Source: an uncultured Actinomycetes bacterium
Lineage (GTDB): Bacteria > Actinomycetota > CADDZG01 > WHSQ01
Direction: 5' to 3'
DNA length: 64,000 bases
Assembly: GCA_937863385.1 (NCBI GenBank)
Contig: CALMBW010000020.1
Span: 434,001-498,000 of the forward strand
Under the pieces are notes generated by a model. It ran no database searches. It was not told the DNA's origin and was given only the letters and a program-made list of their open reading frames with translations. How positions within the stretch are numbered: the stretch's first letter is position 1; every line of letters begins with the position of its first letter. Below, in pieces: positions 1 through 12,000 of this stretch. A program made the translations under genes and the position numbers.

Positions 1-129
1 TCCGACTACCCCACTGATGAAGCTGCGTCCGGCCTCGGCTACCTCCTGCGGGGTCGCCGGCTCCTCCTCGGTTACTGGTGCCGTTTCCTGCATGCCGGGG
101 GTTGTCTGGAGTTCGTCTTGGTCGCTCAT
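1..129 (-). CDS. KhpB/Jag-like RNA-binding protein, N-terminal fragment cut by window edge
   Basis: Only the first 43 codons are inside the window. The ATG at 129-127 overlaps the yidC stop as ATGA, so the two genes are translationally coupled. The visible part is acidic and rich in Pro and Glu and shows no domain; the KH and R3H domains expected of KhpB/Jag would lie beyond the edge. The identification rests on the very common order rpmH-rnpA-yidD-yidC-jag, not on motifs. Confidence 0.55.
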   Translation of the reverse strand, partial: MSDQDELQTTPGMQETAPVTEEEPATPQEVAEAGRSFISGVVG

Positions 130-1088
130 CGCCTCTTCTTCTTCTTGCTGGACGGATGGGGACGGGACTTCGATGTACTCGGTCCGGGATCCACGCCCGG
201 ACCCTCCGACTTCGCCGTTACACCCTTACCCTGGGTGGCACGGCTCTTACCGCTCGCCTGCGACGTGGCCTTCCCGGATGCGGTGTCCGAAGCCTTCGGC
301 GGGGTCTTCGGCTTGGGTGCACCCGGTGGTGGAAGGGGAGCCGCCTTCAGGATTATCCGTTGCTGCACGATCGTCCACAGGTTGGTGGTCAACCAGTACA
401 CGAGCAGTCCGGTGGCGAAGTTGAAGGCGAAAACCATCAGCAGGATCGGCATGATACGGGTGAACATCTGCATCTGCTGCGCCTGGGGATTGTTCTCCAT
501 CGAGGTCCCCCGCTGGGCCTGGAGCTGCTTCTGACTGTAGTAGGTGGTGTAACCCATCGCCAGGATCAACAGCAGGTAGGGGATGAAGGACACGAATCCC
601 GACCCACAGGCCGTAGAGATCGTGGTGCTGGGCTCCCCACTCAGTACGTCGCTCGGGTAGCAGTCCAAACGCACCCCCAAGAAGCTGTTGATGCGCAGGG
701 CGCTCTCGGTGAGGTCGGCGGCCAGCCCCCACTTGGCGTCCATGTAGTCCAGTGGCGTCCTGATGACGTGGAACAGAGCGATCATCACGGGGATCTGCAT
801 CAGGAGTGGAAGGCAACCACCCAAAGGGTTCACCCCATGCTCCTTGTACAGCTTCATCATCTCTTCGTTCAGCTTCTGACGATCGCCCTTGTGTTTGGCT
901 TGCAGCTTCTTGACCTCGGGCTGGATCACCGCCATCTCGCGCATCGAACGCGTCTGCTTGATCGAAAGGGGCAGTAGCAGCACTCGGATCGCTACCGTGA
1001 GCAGGATGATCGCCAGCCCGTAGCTCTTGATGAGCGCGTAGAAGCCGGCCAGGCCGGCAGCGAAAACCTCGAAGAAACCCCATTCCAT
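126..1088 (-). CDS. yidC: Membrane protein insertase YidC/Oxa1 family
   Basis: 320 residues. YidC inserts proteins into the cytoplasmic membrane, alone or with SecYEG. The N-terminal part has a membrane segment followed by the conserved arginine of the hydrophilic groove (AIRVLLLPLSIKQTRSM) and a charged coiled hairpin rich in Lys and Glu (about residues 58-85). Then come the GGCLPLLMQIPVMIALF segment and two further hydrophobic segments. It lacks the large periplasmic domain of proteobacterial YidC, as is usual in Gram-positives. The C-terminal 70 residues are a Lys/Arg/Pro/Ser-rich tail that may bind the ribosome. Its start overlaps the yidD stop by one base (TGATG). Confidence 0.95.
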   Translation of the reverse strand: MEWGFFEVFAAGLAGFYALIKSYGLAIILLTVAIRVLLLPLSIKQTRSMREMAVIQPEVKKLQAKHKGDRQKLNEEMMKLYKEHGVNPLGGCLPLLMQIPVMIALFHVIRTPLDYMDAKWGLAADLTESALRINSFLGVRLDCYPSDVLSGEPSTTISTACGSGFVSFIPYLLLILAMGYTTYYSQKQLQAQRGTSMENNPQAQQMQMFTRIMPILLMVFAFNFATGLLVYWLTTNLWTIVQQRIILKAAPLPPPGAPKPKTPPKASDTASGKATSQASGKSRATQGKGVTAKSEGPGVDPGPSTSKSRPHPSSKKKKRR

Positions 1089-1342
1089 CAGCCGGTCCTC
1101 CGGACGGTCGGGGTCGTTGGCTCAGGCACTGGGTCGAAACCTCCTTCATGGAACGGGTGACAGCGGGCGATCCGCTTGCTTCCCAACCACGTCCCCTTTA
1201 GGGGTCCATGGGTCTTTATCGACTCGACCATGTAGGTCGAACAAGTGGGGTGATACCGGCACGAACGGGGCAGAACGGGCGACACGAAGCGCTTGTAGAG
1301 CCCGACCAGGAACAGCAACGGCACCGTCAAGATCCGTCTCAC
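1088..1342 (-). CDS. yidD: Membrane protein insertion efficiency factor YidD
   Basis: 84 residues starting at GTG (1342-1340), which overlaps the rnpA stop as GTGA. YidD is a small peripheral membrane protein that assists YidC-dependent insertion. The family signature is clear: a hydrophobic N-terminus, the FVSPVLPRSCRYHPTCS region with paired cysteines, a tyrosine shortly after, and the RIARCHPFHEGGFDPVP end. The length is normal. It belongs to the overlapping run rpmH-rnpA-yidD-yidC-jag, all transcribed away from dnaA. Confidence 0.95.
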   Translation of the reverse strand: MRRILTVPLLFLVGLYKRFVSPVLPRSCRYHPTCSTYMVESIKTHGPLKGTWLGSKRIARCHPFHEGGFDPVPEPTTPTVRRTG

Positions 1343-1644
1343 TGGATGGCACCCCGGATACTGGACACCATTTCTTGGAAATCGAGTCTGGCCGCCGACT
1401 CGTCGGTCCGGATCATCAGATCGACGCCCGCAGGCAACGAAGCTGCCGCTACCGCCGCCCGCAACCTGCGCCGGATGCGGTTCCGTTTGACCGCCGAGCG
1501 AGCTCGAACCGCCATCACCAACCTCACCGTTTCACCCTGGGAGCGCAGATAGCTGATCGACAACCCTGAGCCTCGGACGCTGCGGCCCTTCGCAAGGACG
1601 CGGCCGATGTCACCACGCTTGCTTAGCGAAGTGACCTGCGACAC
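1339..1644 (-). CDS. rnpA: Ribonuclease P protein component
   Basis: 101 residues from a GTG start. It is the basic protein subunit of RNase P, which trims the 5' leader of tRNA precursors with the catalytic RNA (rnpB is not in this window). The RNR signature is present in the ARSAVKRNRIRRRLR segment, and the LSKRGDIGRVLAKGRS N-terminus matches the family. It is slightly short, lacking a C-terminal extension. It lies 9 bp after rpmH and overlaps yidD by 4 bp. Confidence 0.95.
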   Translation of the reverse strand: MSQVTSLSKRGDIGRVLAKGRSVRGSGLSISYLRSQGETVRLVMAVRARSAVKRNRIRRRLRAAVAAASLPAGVDLMIRTDESAARLDFQEMVSSIRGAIQ

Positions 1645-1653
1645 GGCTATGGA

Positions 1654-1791
1654 TCAGGCCGAGAGCCGGGCGCGTCCCTTGCCCCGGCGGCGCTTGAGGA
1701 TCATGCGTCCCGCCCGGGTCTTCATCCGGGCACGGAAACCGTGCTTACGCTTGCGACGCCGATTGTTCGGCTGGAAGGTTCTCTTGCTCAC
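1654..1791 (-). CDS. rpmH: 50S ribosomal protein L34
   Basis: 45 residues, almost all basic. A longer frame extends upstream, but L34 begins at [19 protein letters not shown], so I chose the GTG at 1791-1789, which has a GGAAGAGG-like ribosome site about 8 nt before it. The ending [17 protein letters not shown] is typical of L34, as is the 44-47 residue length. It is the first gene of the leftward operon and is divergent from dnaA. Confidence 0.96.
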   Translation of the reverse strand: MSKRTFQPNNRRRKRKHGFRARMKTRAGRMILKRRRGKGRARLSA

Positions 1792-2229
1792 TACGGACCT
1801 CTTCCTTCTAGATCGCCCACTGCGTCCGCGCTTGGTCGTCGCGTGAGAACGGGGGGGCTTCAGCGGTGCCGCAGCAGTATAGCGGCTGGTAATCACACCA
1901 GCGCATACGAGTTTTCCACAGTTGTTTCGCGCCTTGCCTCATTGTTTCGCGTACCCCCCCTTTCCGACTTGACGCTACCCAGGCCATCATCGCAAGGTGT
2001 CGGTCGGTCGGCGCGCTTCAGAGCGTTACGAGCCGGTGGCACTTCCCCCTAGCGCCAGCATCGCGAGCATTGTCAACACCTGTGGAAACAGTTGTGGGCA
2101 ACCCACTCATGCTGTGCGGCTCGCCGCCTTTTCGTGTCTAGGCAAACCCGTCGATCAGCGGGGACAACTGTTCAAAGATCGTCCATCGAACCTGTGGATA
2201 AACGGGTTCGAGCAAGAAGGGGGAGAGCG
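1792..2229. other. rpmH-dnaA intergenic region, candidate oriC half
   Basis: 438 bp without a convincing gene. It holds a perfect DnaA box TGTGGATAA at 2193-2201 and near matches TTTTCCACA (1912-1920), TGTGGAAAC (2081-2089) and TGTGGGCAA (2093-2101). Beside the first box is a 10-bp direct repeat TTGTTTCGCG at 1922-1931 and 1942-1951, spaced 20 bp, about two helical turns. The promoters of rpmH and dnaA must also lie here. Location and boxes make it a replication-origin candidate, shared with the dnaA-dnaN gap. Confidence 0.65.
1876..1881 (-). promoter_or_regulatory. Possible -10 element for the rpmH operon
   Basis: On the minus strand the hexamer TATACT lies about 85 bp upstream of the rpmH start. 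I see no good -35 hexamer at 17 bp, so this is a weak call from the -10 alone. Confidence 0.35.
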
Positions 2230-3645
2230 TTGCAAGGTTCAGTCGAGGCAGGTATCGAAGTACCGCGGGCATCCACAGATCCCCTTCCCAGCGCCGATCA
2301 GATCTGGGAGGACGCCTGCACCGAACTTCGAGACACCCTCTCTGAAGGCAACTTCAGTGCTTGGTTCTCTCGGACCAAGCCTCTCGGACTCGATGGCAGC
2401 ACCTTCGTGCTGGCGGTCCCCAACACCTTCCACAAAGACTGGATCGAGACTCGCTACCTCGACGAGGTCGGCCAGGCGATCAGCAACGCGGCCGGCAATC
2501 CCCTAGCGGTAGCAGTGGTCACCGACGGTTCGATCCCCGACGCCGAACAGGGCCTGTCTGAGAGCGAACTGGCTGCAGTGTCCGTCGCATCTGCTCCCTC
2601 GTCGGCCGAGACCCCGTCGTTCCACCCCAAGTACACCTTCGACTCTTTCGTGATCGGCTCCTCGAACCGCTTCGCCCATGCCGCTGCTCTAGCCGTGGCT
2701 GAGGCCCCCGCTGATGCTTACAACCCGCTGTTCATCTATGGAGGAGCCGGCCTGGGCAAGACCCACCTCCTCCATGCCGTCGGCCACTACGTCCGCCAGT
2801 TCATCCCCGACATGGTGGTTCGCTACGTGTCCACCGAACAATTCATGAACGACTTCATCCTCGCGTTGCAGACGCGCACGATCCCCGACTTCCACAAGCG
2901 ATACCGGATGGCCAACCTCCTACTCATCGACGACATCCAATTCCTTGAGGGTAAGGAGAGGACCCAGGAGGAGTTCTTCCACACCTTCAACGCGCTCCAT
3001 CCCAAGAGCCAGATCGTCATCACCTCGGACCGGCCTCCCAAGAAGATCCCCACCCTAGAAGAGCGCTTACGCACCCGGTTCGAGTGGGGACTGATCACCG
3101 ACATCCAACCCCCAGACCTCGAAACCAGGCTCGCCATCCTCCAGAAGAAATCCTTCACAGAAGGTTTGTCGGTCCCTGCCGACGTTCTCTCGTTCATCGC
3201 GTCACGCATCCAAACCAACATCCGCGAGTTGGAAGGTGCCCTGATCCGTGTTGTCGCCTATTCCTCTCTAACGCGCTCGGAAGTCACCTTGGAACTGGCC
3301 CAGAACGTCTTACAGTCCCTGCTCCCAGACGGTGTCGAAGCTCGCGTTACCTCCGATCTCGTCATATCGATCGCCGCGGAGTACTTCGACGTGACCCCCG
3401 AGGAGATCTGTTCTTCTAGCCGCTCGCGCCCCCTCGTCAACGCTCGCCAGATGGCTATGTACCTGTGCCGTGAGCTCACCGATCTCTCCTTACCTAAGAT
3501 CGGAGAACGCTTCGGGGGACGCGACCACTCGACGGTTATCTACGCCAACAACAAGGTTCGCGAACTGATGAATGAGCGCCAAAGCACCTTTGAGCAGGTT
3601 GGTGAGCTCACCACTCGGATCCGTCAACAGGCCGCTCGTGGATAA
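2230..3645 (+). CDS. dnaA: Chromosomal replication initiator protein DnaA
   Basis: 471 residues from the TTG at 2230, chosen because a GGGGGAG ribosome site sits just upstream and the family N-terminus ([22 protein letters not shown]) follows soon after. The frame is open further upstream without support. Domain I is residues 1-95 and a low-complexity linker follows. The AAA+ ATPase has Walker [14 protein letters not shown] and Walker [13 protein letters not shown]. Domain IV ends with the DNA-binding signature [15 protein letters not shown]. DnaA-ATP opens the origin. The TAA stop lies inside a DnaA-box-like CGTGGATAA (3637-3645). Confidence 0.98.
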   Translation: MQGSVEAGIEVPRASTDPLPSADQIWEDACTELRDTLSEGNFSAWFSRTKPLGLDGSTFVLAVPNTFHKDWIETRYLDEVGQAISNAAGNPLAVAVVTDGSIPDAEQGLSESELAAVSVASAPSSAETPSFHPKYTFDSFVIGSSNRFAHAAALAVAEAPADAYNPLFIYGGAGLGKTHLLHAVGHYVRQFIPDMVVRYVSTEQFMNDFILALQTRTIPDFHKRYRMANLLLIDDIQFLEGKERTQEEFFHTFNALHPKSQIVITSDRPPKKIPTLEERLRTRFEWGLITDIQPPDLETRLAILQKKSFTEGLSVPADVLSFIASRIQTNIRELEGALIRVVAYSSLTRSEVTLELAQNVLQSLLPDGVEARVTSDLVISIAAEYFDVTPEEICSSSRSRPLVNARQMAMYLCRELTDLSLPKIGERFGGRDHSTVIYANNKVRELMNERQSTFEQVGELTTRIRQQAARG

Positions 3646-3927
3646 CTCCTTCGACCCTGCGCGAACTCTCGATAACACTGCCCATCGAGATTTGTTCGCG
3701 CCTCTTGCCCGTAGCTCTGAACATCCAGATCCACCTCGATCGCGCAAGCCGTCGGCATCTCTGACCTGCGAGAACGCCCGAAGTCCACAGTTTCAACACC
3801 CCCTACTAGTACTTCTAAGGGATCTATCTATAAGAACAACTCTGGTCGCCGCTGTGAACAGGTCCAGTCTCTTTGACACAGGTCGTCGCTACGGTCTTGG
3901 TCTGCAACTAGCCTCAGGAGGATCCCG
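3646..3927. other. dnaA-dnaN intergenic region, candidate oriC half
   Basis: 282 bp with no gene. A one-mismatch DnaA box (CGTGGATAA) covers the dnaA stop at 3637-3645. Degenerate box-like pieces occur near 3783 (GTCCACAG) and 3852 (TGTGAACAG). A relatively AT-rich stretch at about 3815-3840 could be an unwinding element or promoter. TTGACA at 3873-3878 looks like a -35 hexamer for dnaN, but no good -10 follows at the usual spacing. In many actinomycetes oriC lies in this gap. Confidence 0.5.
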
Positions 3928-5070
3928 ATGAAATTCCGTTGTGAGCGAGATGACCTTCTCGAAGCCGTCCAGTTCGCGTCGCGAGCGATCTCGAACAGGG
4001 CGACTTTGCCTGTCCTTTCTGGACTGAGGATCGAGGCGACCGAGTCGGGCAAAGTCGTCGTGGCCGCCACCGATCTCGAGTTGACGATGGAGACGGCGTT
4101 CCAGGCTGGCGTGGATGAACCGGGAACGGCGATCGTTCCCGGTCGTCTTTTCGGGGAGATGTCGAGAAGCTTAGGGATGGGACAGGTGTCGGTGGTCTCG
4201 GGAGATGCCGAGGTCGAGATCTCCTCTGGGCGGGGACAATTCCGGGTGAAGGCACTGGCGCCAGACGACTATCCGGCGCTCCCACTAGAAGATCGTGATG
4301 TCTCGGGCGACGAGATCACGATCGAAGTTGAGGCTTCGGTACTTTCGACCGCTTTGTCGCAGGTTATCCGTGCGGCATCGGGCGACGAGAGCCGCCAAGT
4401 TCTAACCGGGGTTTTGTGGGAGATCGAATCGGGTCGCGTGACGGTAGCGGCCACCGACTCGTACCGCCTTGCCGTTAGGTCGATCGACATCGTTGGTGGC
4501 GCGGCGGAGCTCAAGAAGGTCGTTCTGCCGGCACGCGCTCTTGGTGAGCTGGCGCGAGCGCTACAGGGTTGCGGAGGCACCGTACGAGCGACCATGAAGG
4601 AGAACCTCGTTGCGTTTGCCGTACCTCGATCGGTCGAAGGGTCCTCGGGCGGTGGAGAGTCGGTCATCGGGTCTCGATTCATCGAGGGAGAGTTCCCGAA
4701 TTACCGCCAACTTCTTCCGCAGGGGTATCCGAATGCTCTAACCGTCGACCGGGAAGCGCTGCTGGAAGTGACCAAGCGAGTTGGACTGCTGGCCCAGAAC
4801 AACCTCCCGGTCAAGCTGAACCTCTCCACCGAGCTCGAGATCTCGGCTCACACACCCGACGTCGGTGAAGGACAAGAGGTGCTGGACGCCACCTACGAAG
4901 GGTCCGAGCTCGTCATCGCCTTCAATCCTCAGTTCCTGCACGAAGGTGTCTCAGCGGTTCAGACGGCGAACATCGTGCTGGAGGCAGGGGACGGACTGAA
5001 GCCGGCGATCATCCGGGGTGAGGGCGAGTCTGCGTTCACTTACCTGCTGATGCCGGTGAGGCTGTCTTAG
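3928..5070 (+). CDS. dnaN: DNA polymerase III beta subunit (sliding clamp)
   Basis: 380 residues with the normal clamp length and three repeated folds. The start MKFRCERDDLLEAVQFASRA has a strong ribosome site (AGGAGGATCCCG before ATG). Family landmarks include RATLPVLSGLRIEA early and the C-terminal LLMPVRL, which helps form the pocket that binds polymerase, ligase and mismatch-repair partners. The ring dimer tethers polymerase III to DNA. It follows dnaA and precedes recF as usual. Confidence 0.97.
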   Translation: MKFRCERDDLLEAVQFASRAISNRATLPVLSGLRIEATESGKVVVAATDLELTMETAFQAGVDEPGTAIVPGRLFGEMSRSLGMGQVSVVSGDAEVEISSGRGQFRVKALAPDDYPALPLEDRDVSGDEITIEVEASVLSTALSQVIRAASGDESRQVLTGVLWEIESGRVTVAATDSYRLAVRSIDIVGGAAELKKVVLPARALGELARALQGCGGTVRATMKENLVAFAVPRSVEGSSGGGESVIGSRFIEGEFPNYRQLLPQGYPNALTVDREALLEVTKRVGLLAQNNLPVKLNLSTELEISAHTPDVGEGQEVLDATYEGSELVIAFNPQFLHEGVSAVQTANIVLEAGDGLKPAIIRGEGESAFTYLLMPVRLS

Positions 5071-5233
5071 TGCCCCGAGTCACCAATACCGTTGCATTCG
5101 AGCGATCCTGCATCCCCGGTGGCTGCGTTGTTCGTCGGCTCCGTACTCCCCGGTACGCACCGCTCGCGTCTTGCCCTCCGAGAGCAGTGTCGCTCTCGGT
5201 GCAGGCGAACTAACGACTCGGGACACTAGGTCG

Positions 5234-6400
5234 TTGCGTGTCGGTGCTCTCTCGCTTGAGAACTTCAGGAACTACGAGTTGCAGAAGGTGGAACTACGCC
5301 CAGGCCTGAATCTGATCTTGGGGCGCAACGCTCAAGGGAAGACGAATCTTCTCGAAGCGGTTTACCGGTTGAGTGGGCTTGCGTCTCCGCGAGGTCCTGA
5401 TTCCCTGCTCGTGCGTGAGGGGGCGGAGACAGCACTGATCCACGCCGACGTTACCCGGGGTTCGCGAACGGTCCACGTCGATATGGAGCTGCGGGGGGGC
5501 CGCGCTGCTCGCGCTCTGATCAATCGCAAGGCGGTGCCCTCCGCCAAGGCCCTCGGCGAGCTGGCGGTCAGTGTCTTCTTCGGGCCCGACGAACTGTCGC
5601 TGGTCAAGGGGTCGCCCGACGGCCGTCGGCGGTTCTTGGACGATCTCGTCGTGAAGCTTCGCCCGGCTCAGGTAAGCATCCGTCGCGATTTCGAACGCGC
5701 GCTCAAGCAGCGGAACGCGCTCTTGCGAGGGATGGCGCGGGGGACGCAATCGGATCAAGGATCGCTGGAGGTTTGGGATGAGACCTTCTGCAGTGCTGCG
5801 GCGGCCCTCGGGGCCGCCCGGTTGCGTGCTCTTGCGGCGCTCATCCCCTTCGCTTCCCGTCGCTATCGGGAGATCGCCGGGGGTGGTGAGCTTGACCTGA
5901 CCTATGTCAGTAGTTGGTGCCTTCCCGATGCCGCAGCTGCCGCGCTGTCCGATCCTGATGAGATCGACCCCGTCCAACTGGCTGCTCTGTTGGCCGACCG
6001 GATCTCGCAGGTGCGAAGGGGTGAGCTCGAACGCGGTATGACCTTGGCGGGGCCTCAACGCGATGATGTCAACGTGGGGCTCGACTCTCCTGGCAGCGCG
6101 TTCGGCATGCTCGACGCGCGCAACTTCGCGTCACAAGGCGACCAACGTTCAACCGCACTGGCACTGAAGATCGGCGAACACGACCTCCTCAGCGGAGCTT
6201 TGGACGACGCTCCTATCCTCTTACTGGACGACGTTTTCTCCGAACTAGATCCTCAGCGGCGAAGGTGGCTGCGCGACGCAGTGCGGGGGATCGGGCAAAC
6301 CCTGCTCTCCTCGGCCGAGGTGGACTCGTACCAGAGCCTGGAAGCGGAGGCGGTTTTCGAGGTCTCGCAAGGCATGGCTCGCTTGTTGGAGGCAGGGTGA
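5234..6400 (+). CDS. recF: DNA replication and repair protein RecF
   Basis: About 388 residues from TTG at 5234, where the conserved beginning RVGALSLENFRNYELQ lies. The frame is open back to a TTG at 5171 that would add 21 residues; neither start has a good ribosome site. RecF is an SMC-like ATPase that helps load RecA at gaps. Walker A is GRNAQGKTNLLEA, with Ala where many RecFs have Gly, and Walker B with the D-loop is ILLLDDVFSELDPQRR. The stop overlaps the next start by one base (TGATG). Confidence 0.93.
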   Translation: MRVGALSLENFRNYELQKVELRPGLNLILGRNAQGKTNLLEAVYRLSGLASPRGPDSLLVREGAETALIHADVTRGSRTVHVDMELRGGRAARALINRKAVPSAKALGELAVSVFFGPDELSLVKGSPDGRRRFLDDLVVKLRPAQVSIRRDFERALKQRNALLRGMARGTQSDQGSLEVWDETFCSAAAALGAARLRALAALIPFASRRYREIAGGGELDLTYVSSWCLPDAAAAALSDPDEIDPVQLAALLADRISQVRRGELERGMTLAGPQRDDVNVGLDSPGSAFGMLDARNFASQGDQRSTALALKIGEHDLLSGALDDAPILLLDDVFSELDPQRRRWLRDAVRGIGQTLLSSAEVDSYQSLEAEAVFEVSQGMARLLEAG

Positions 6401-6843
6401 TGAGTGACCCCATCAAGATCAAGGACCTGCTCGGTACTGTCGGGGAGAAGTTGGGTGTGCGTTCGGCGGCGAAGACCGGTGCGATCTGGCAGCACTGGGA
6501 AGAGATCGTCGGCCCAGCCATCGCTGGACACGCCGAGCCAACCTCACTGCGCGAGGGAGTTCTGCGGGTTCGCACGGACTCGCCTACGTGGGCCACTGAG
6601 ATCACTTACCTTGCCCGCGAGATCGTGCGCAAGGCTAACGAAGTAGCCGGCGAGGCTCTTGTCGGTGAGTTGAAGGTATGGACCTCACCCGCCGAGGTGA
6701 CGCGCTCGCGCCAGGCGCCTGCCCGCACCTCGGCCGACGAACGTCCTGCCGGGCCTCCCCACACGGACCCCGTAGAGGCGCTGGAAGCGGCGCGGGCCGC
6801 ATGGGCCAGGAGGCATTCAGAGGGAGGCAAAGATGGTCTGTAA
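6400..6843 (+). CDS. DUF721 protein, DciA-like helicase-loading factor
   Basis: 147 residues. The DUF721 core spans about residues 5-95 (KDLLGTVGEKLGV, then IWQHWEEIVGPAIAGHAEP and LREGVLRVRTDSPTWATEI). In other bacteria this family (DciA) loads or operates the replicative helicase DnaB; the assignment here is by family and by position between recF and gyrB. The last 50 residues are Pro/Ala/Arg-rich and look disordered. The ATG overlaps the recF stop, so the two are coupled. Confidence 0.85.
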   Translation: MSDPIKIKDLLGTVGEKLGVRSAAKTGAIWQHWEEIVGPAIAGHAEPTSLREGVLRVRTDSPTWATEITYLAREIVRKANEVAGEALVGELKVWTSPAEVTRSRQAPARTSADERPAGPPHTDPVEALEAARAAWARRHSEGGKDGL

Positions 6844-6931
6844 TGGGGGGTGCCACGCGCCGGGTGCTGTGCGATCTGGGGGCCGCAGAGACCCCGCAGA
6901 GACCCCTTTGAGGAGCGCGTGACTGATATGA

Positions 6932-9013
<2,082 letters not shown>

Positions 9014-9023
9014 GGGTGATCGA

Positions 9024-12000
9024 GTGAGTCCCGGAGGAAAACCGTTCCAAGACAAGCTGCCCGGTGATGACGGCCCGGGTGGCATCGGCGAAGTAACCAT
9101 CGAGGAAGAGGTTCAACAGTCATTCCTCGAGTACGCGATGTCGGTCATCGTGTCGCGTGCACTCCCGGACGCTCGTGACGGCCTCAAGCCCGTTCACCGC
9201 CGCATCCTGTTCTCTGCTCTCGAGGCGGGACTGCGCCCCGACCGTCCCTTCCGTAAGTGCGCGGCCCTCGTCGGTGACGTGATGAAGAAGTACCACCCTC
9301 ATGGTGACCAGGCGATCTACGACGCGCTGGCGCGCCTGGCACAGGATTTCTCGACGCGTTATCCGCTGATCGACGGTCAGGGCAACTTCGGTTCCATCGA
9401 CGGCGACGCACCAGCCGCCATGCGCTATTGCGTGACCGGAGACACGCGCGTCCGGACCCCTCATGGCACTGTTCGGATCGATTCGTTGGCCGACCTGCCC
9501 GAGGACTCCGAAGCGGACGTCGACATGAAGGTGACAGGGCTTCATGGCGACCCCGTGCGTATCACCAAGGTATTCAATTCCGGGGTTCACCCCACACTTC
9601 ACGTGAGAACCTCTGAGGGGTTCGAGCTAACGGGCACGCACAATCACCCCGTCTTGTGTCTCGAAAGTGTCGCGGGCGTGCCGATGCTGCAATGGAAGCT
9701 GCTCGAGGAGGTTGAACCGGGCACGTACGTAGCGATGGCTCGACACGGTGTAGACGAGATGGGTGATCTTGACCCCTCCGAGCGTGCGATTGCGGTCCTA
9801 ACAGGCGCCTGGCTGGCGGAGGGTTTCGCATCCGAGAACCGTGCTGGTTTCAATAGCCTCGACAAGGACTACTTCGACGAGGTGCTCGCCGCGTATGACC
9901 ATGTTGTCGGGGGCCCTCGTTACGTCTCCTCTCGCACGATCCGCTCGGGGGATACCCTTTACGAGCTCGACGTACAGAACATGGACGCGTTCAGCGACAG
10001 TGCGATCGCGGTGTTCAAAGGTGCCAAGAGCGAGGACAAGAGCGTTCCCGAACTCGTTTGGAACGCATCGCCCGGTTTCAAGCAGGCCTTCCTGCGGTCC
10101 CTGTTCGAAGGGGATGGGTCCAGCTCGATCCTGGGTCGTAACACGATCCAGATCAGCTACTCCACCCGAAGTTTCCAACTCGCTCAAGACGTCCAGGATC
10201 TCCTGTTGGAGTTCGGGATCGTTTCGCGCCAGTCCTTGAGCGCTCGGGGCGAGATCAAGGTAGTGATCACCAACCGAAGGGATGCCCGCCGGTTCGCCAC
10301 ATCGGTTGGCTTCCTGGGTAGGAAGCAGCTCAAGCTCCAGGCCGCCTTGGACTCGATCCCGGCTGAGAGCCGAGCGATGTCGAGCGACCACATCCCCTTC
10401 CTGGCGAGTTACGTCCGCCTTGAAGGAGCTCAAACTTGGCGCGACCGCGAGTGGCTGATCAAACACAACATCGATCACATCGAGCGCTGGGAACGTGATC
10501 GTGAGGAGATCCTTAGCCACATCACCTCCGACGAAGTAAAGGCGGTTATCGCCCCACTCACGACCGGGGAGTACTACTTCGCCCGCGTTGCGACCGTCGA
10601 GGACGCGGGGAACATGCCCGTCTATTCGGTGCGGGTCGACACCGACGACCACGCTTTCATCGCGGGTGGGTTCGTGAACCACAACACGGAATCGCGGTTG
10701 TCGAAGTTGGCCATGGAGTTGGTGCGAGACATCGATGAAGAGACCGTTGATTTCGAACCCAATTACGACGGCTACGAGATGCAACCGACGGTGTTGCCGG
10801 CACGGTTCCCGAACCTGTTGGTCAACGGCTCCAGCGGGATCGCCGTCGGGATGGCGACGAACATCCCCCCGCACAACCTGGGTGAGGTCATCGACGCCGT
10901 TACCGAGGTTCTCGAAGACCCCGACCTGATCAAAGACAAAGAGAAGATGCTCAAGGCCGTGATGAAGCACATCAAGGGCCCTGACTTCCCAACGGGGGCA
11001 TTGATCCTGGGTCAGCAAGGCATCAAGGATGCATACCTGACGGGACGCGGATCGGTGAAGATGCGCGCCGTTTGCGAGATCGAGGAAGGTCCCAAAGGCA
11101 ATCCCAGGATCGTCATCACGGAACTTCCCTATCAGGTGAACAAGGCGCGCCTGCAGGAAAAGATCGCCGAACTGGTTCACGCGAAGGACAACAAGCTCGA
11201 AGGCATCGCGGACATCCGCGATGAATCTTCCGAGCGTGGTGGCATGCGCGTCGTCATCGACCTCAAGAAGACGGCCGTGCCGCAGGTGGTGCTCAACACG
11301 CTCTACAAACGGACCCAGCTACAGGACAACTTCAACGTCAACGTCCTGGCGTTGGTTGACGGTGTACCTCGCACGCTGAACGTCGCAGAGGCCATCGAGG
11401 CCTACATCAATCATCAGATCGAGGTCATCACGAGGCGCACGAAGTACCGGCTGCGCAAAGCCGAAGAACGCAGCCATATCCTCGAAGGCCTCATCATCGC
11501 CCTCGACCACATCGACGAGATCGTGGCCTTGATCAGAGCTGCCGCGGATGTTGAAACGGCGCGGACCCAACTGATGGAGCGATTCGGGCTCAGCGAGATC
11601 CAAGCCCAGCACATCCTGGACATGCCGCTCAAGCGCCTAACGGGACTCGAGCAAGACAAGATCCGGGCCGAGTACGAAGAGCTTCAGAAAACGATCAAAG
11701 AACTGAAAGCAATCCTTGCGGACCCCAAGCGCGTACTGTCGCTGATCGCCAGCGAGCTCAAGGAAGTCAAAGAGCGATTCGCCGACAAGCGTCGTAGCCG
11801 GATCGTCCCCGATGAGGGCGAGTTCGACATCGAAGATCTGATCGCGGATGAGGATCTGGTCGTATCGGTATCCCGTGATGGATACGTGAAGAGCGTGCCG
11901 CTCGATACCTATAGGCGTCAGGGGCGTGGCGGCCGGGGTGTGCGTGGGGCGAGCCTCAAGGAAGGTGACATCGTCGAGCACCTCATCACCACCACGGCGC

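Noticed and set aside
9798-11180. 460-codon frame on the minus strand across gyrA
   Set aside because: It is antisense to gyrA and the intein; long antisense frames are expected at this GC content, and the protein resembles no family.
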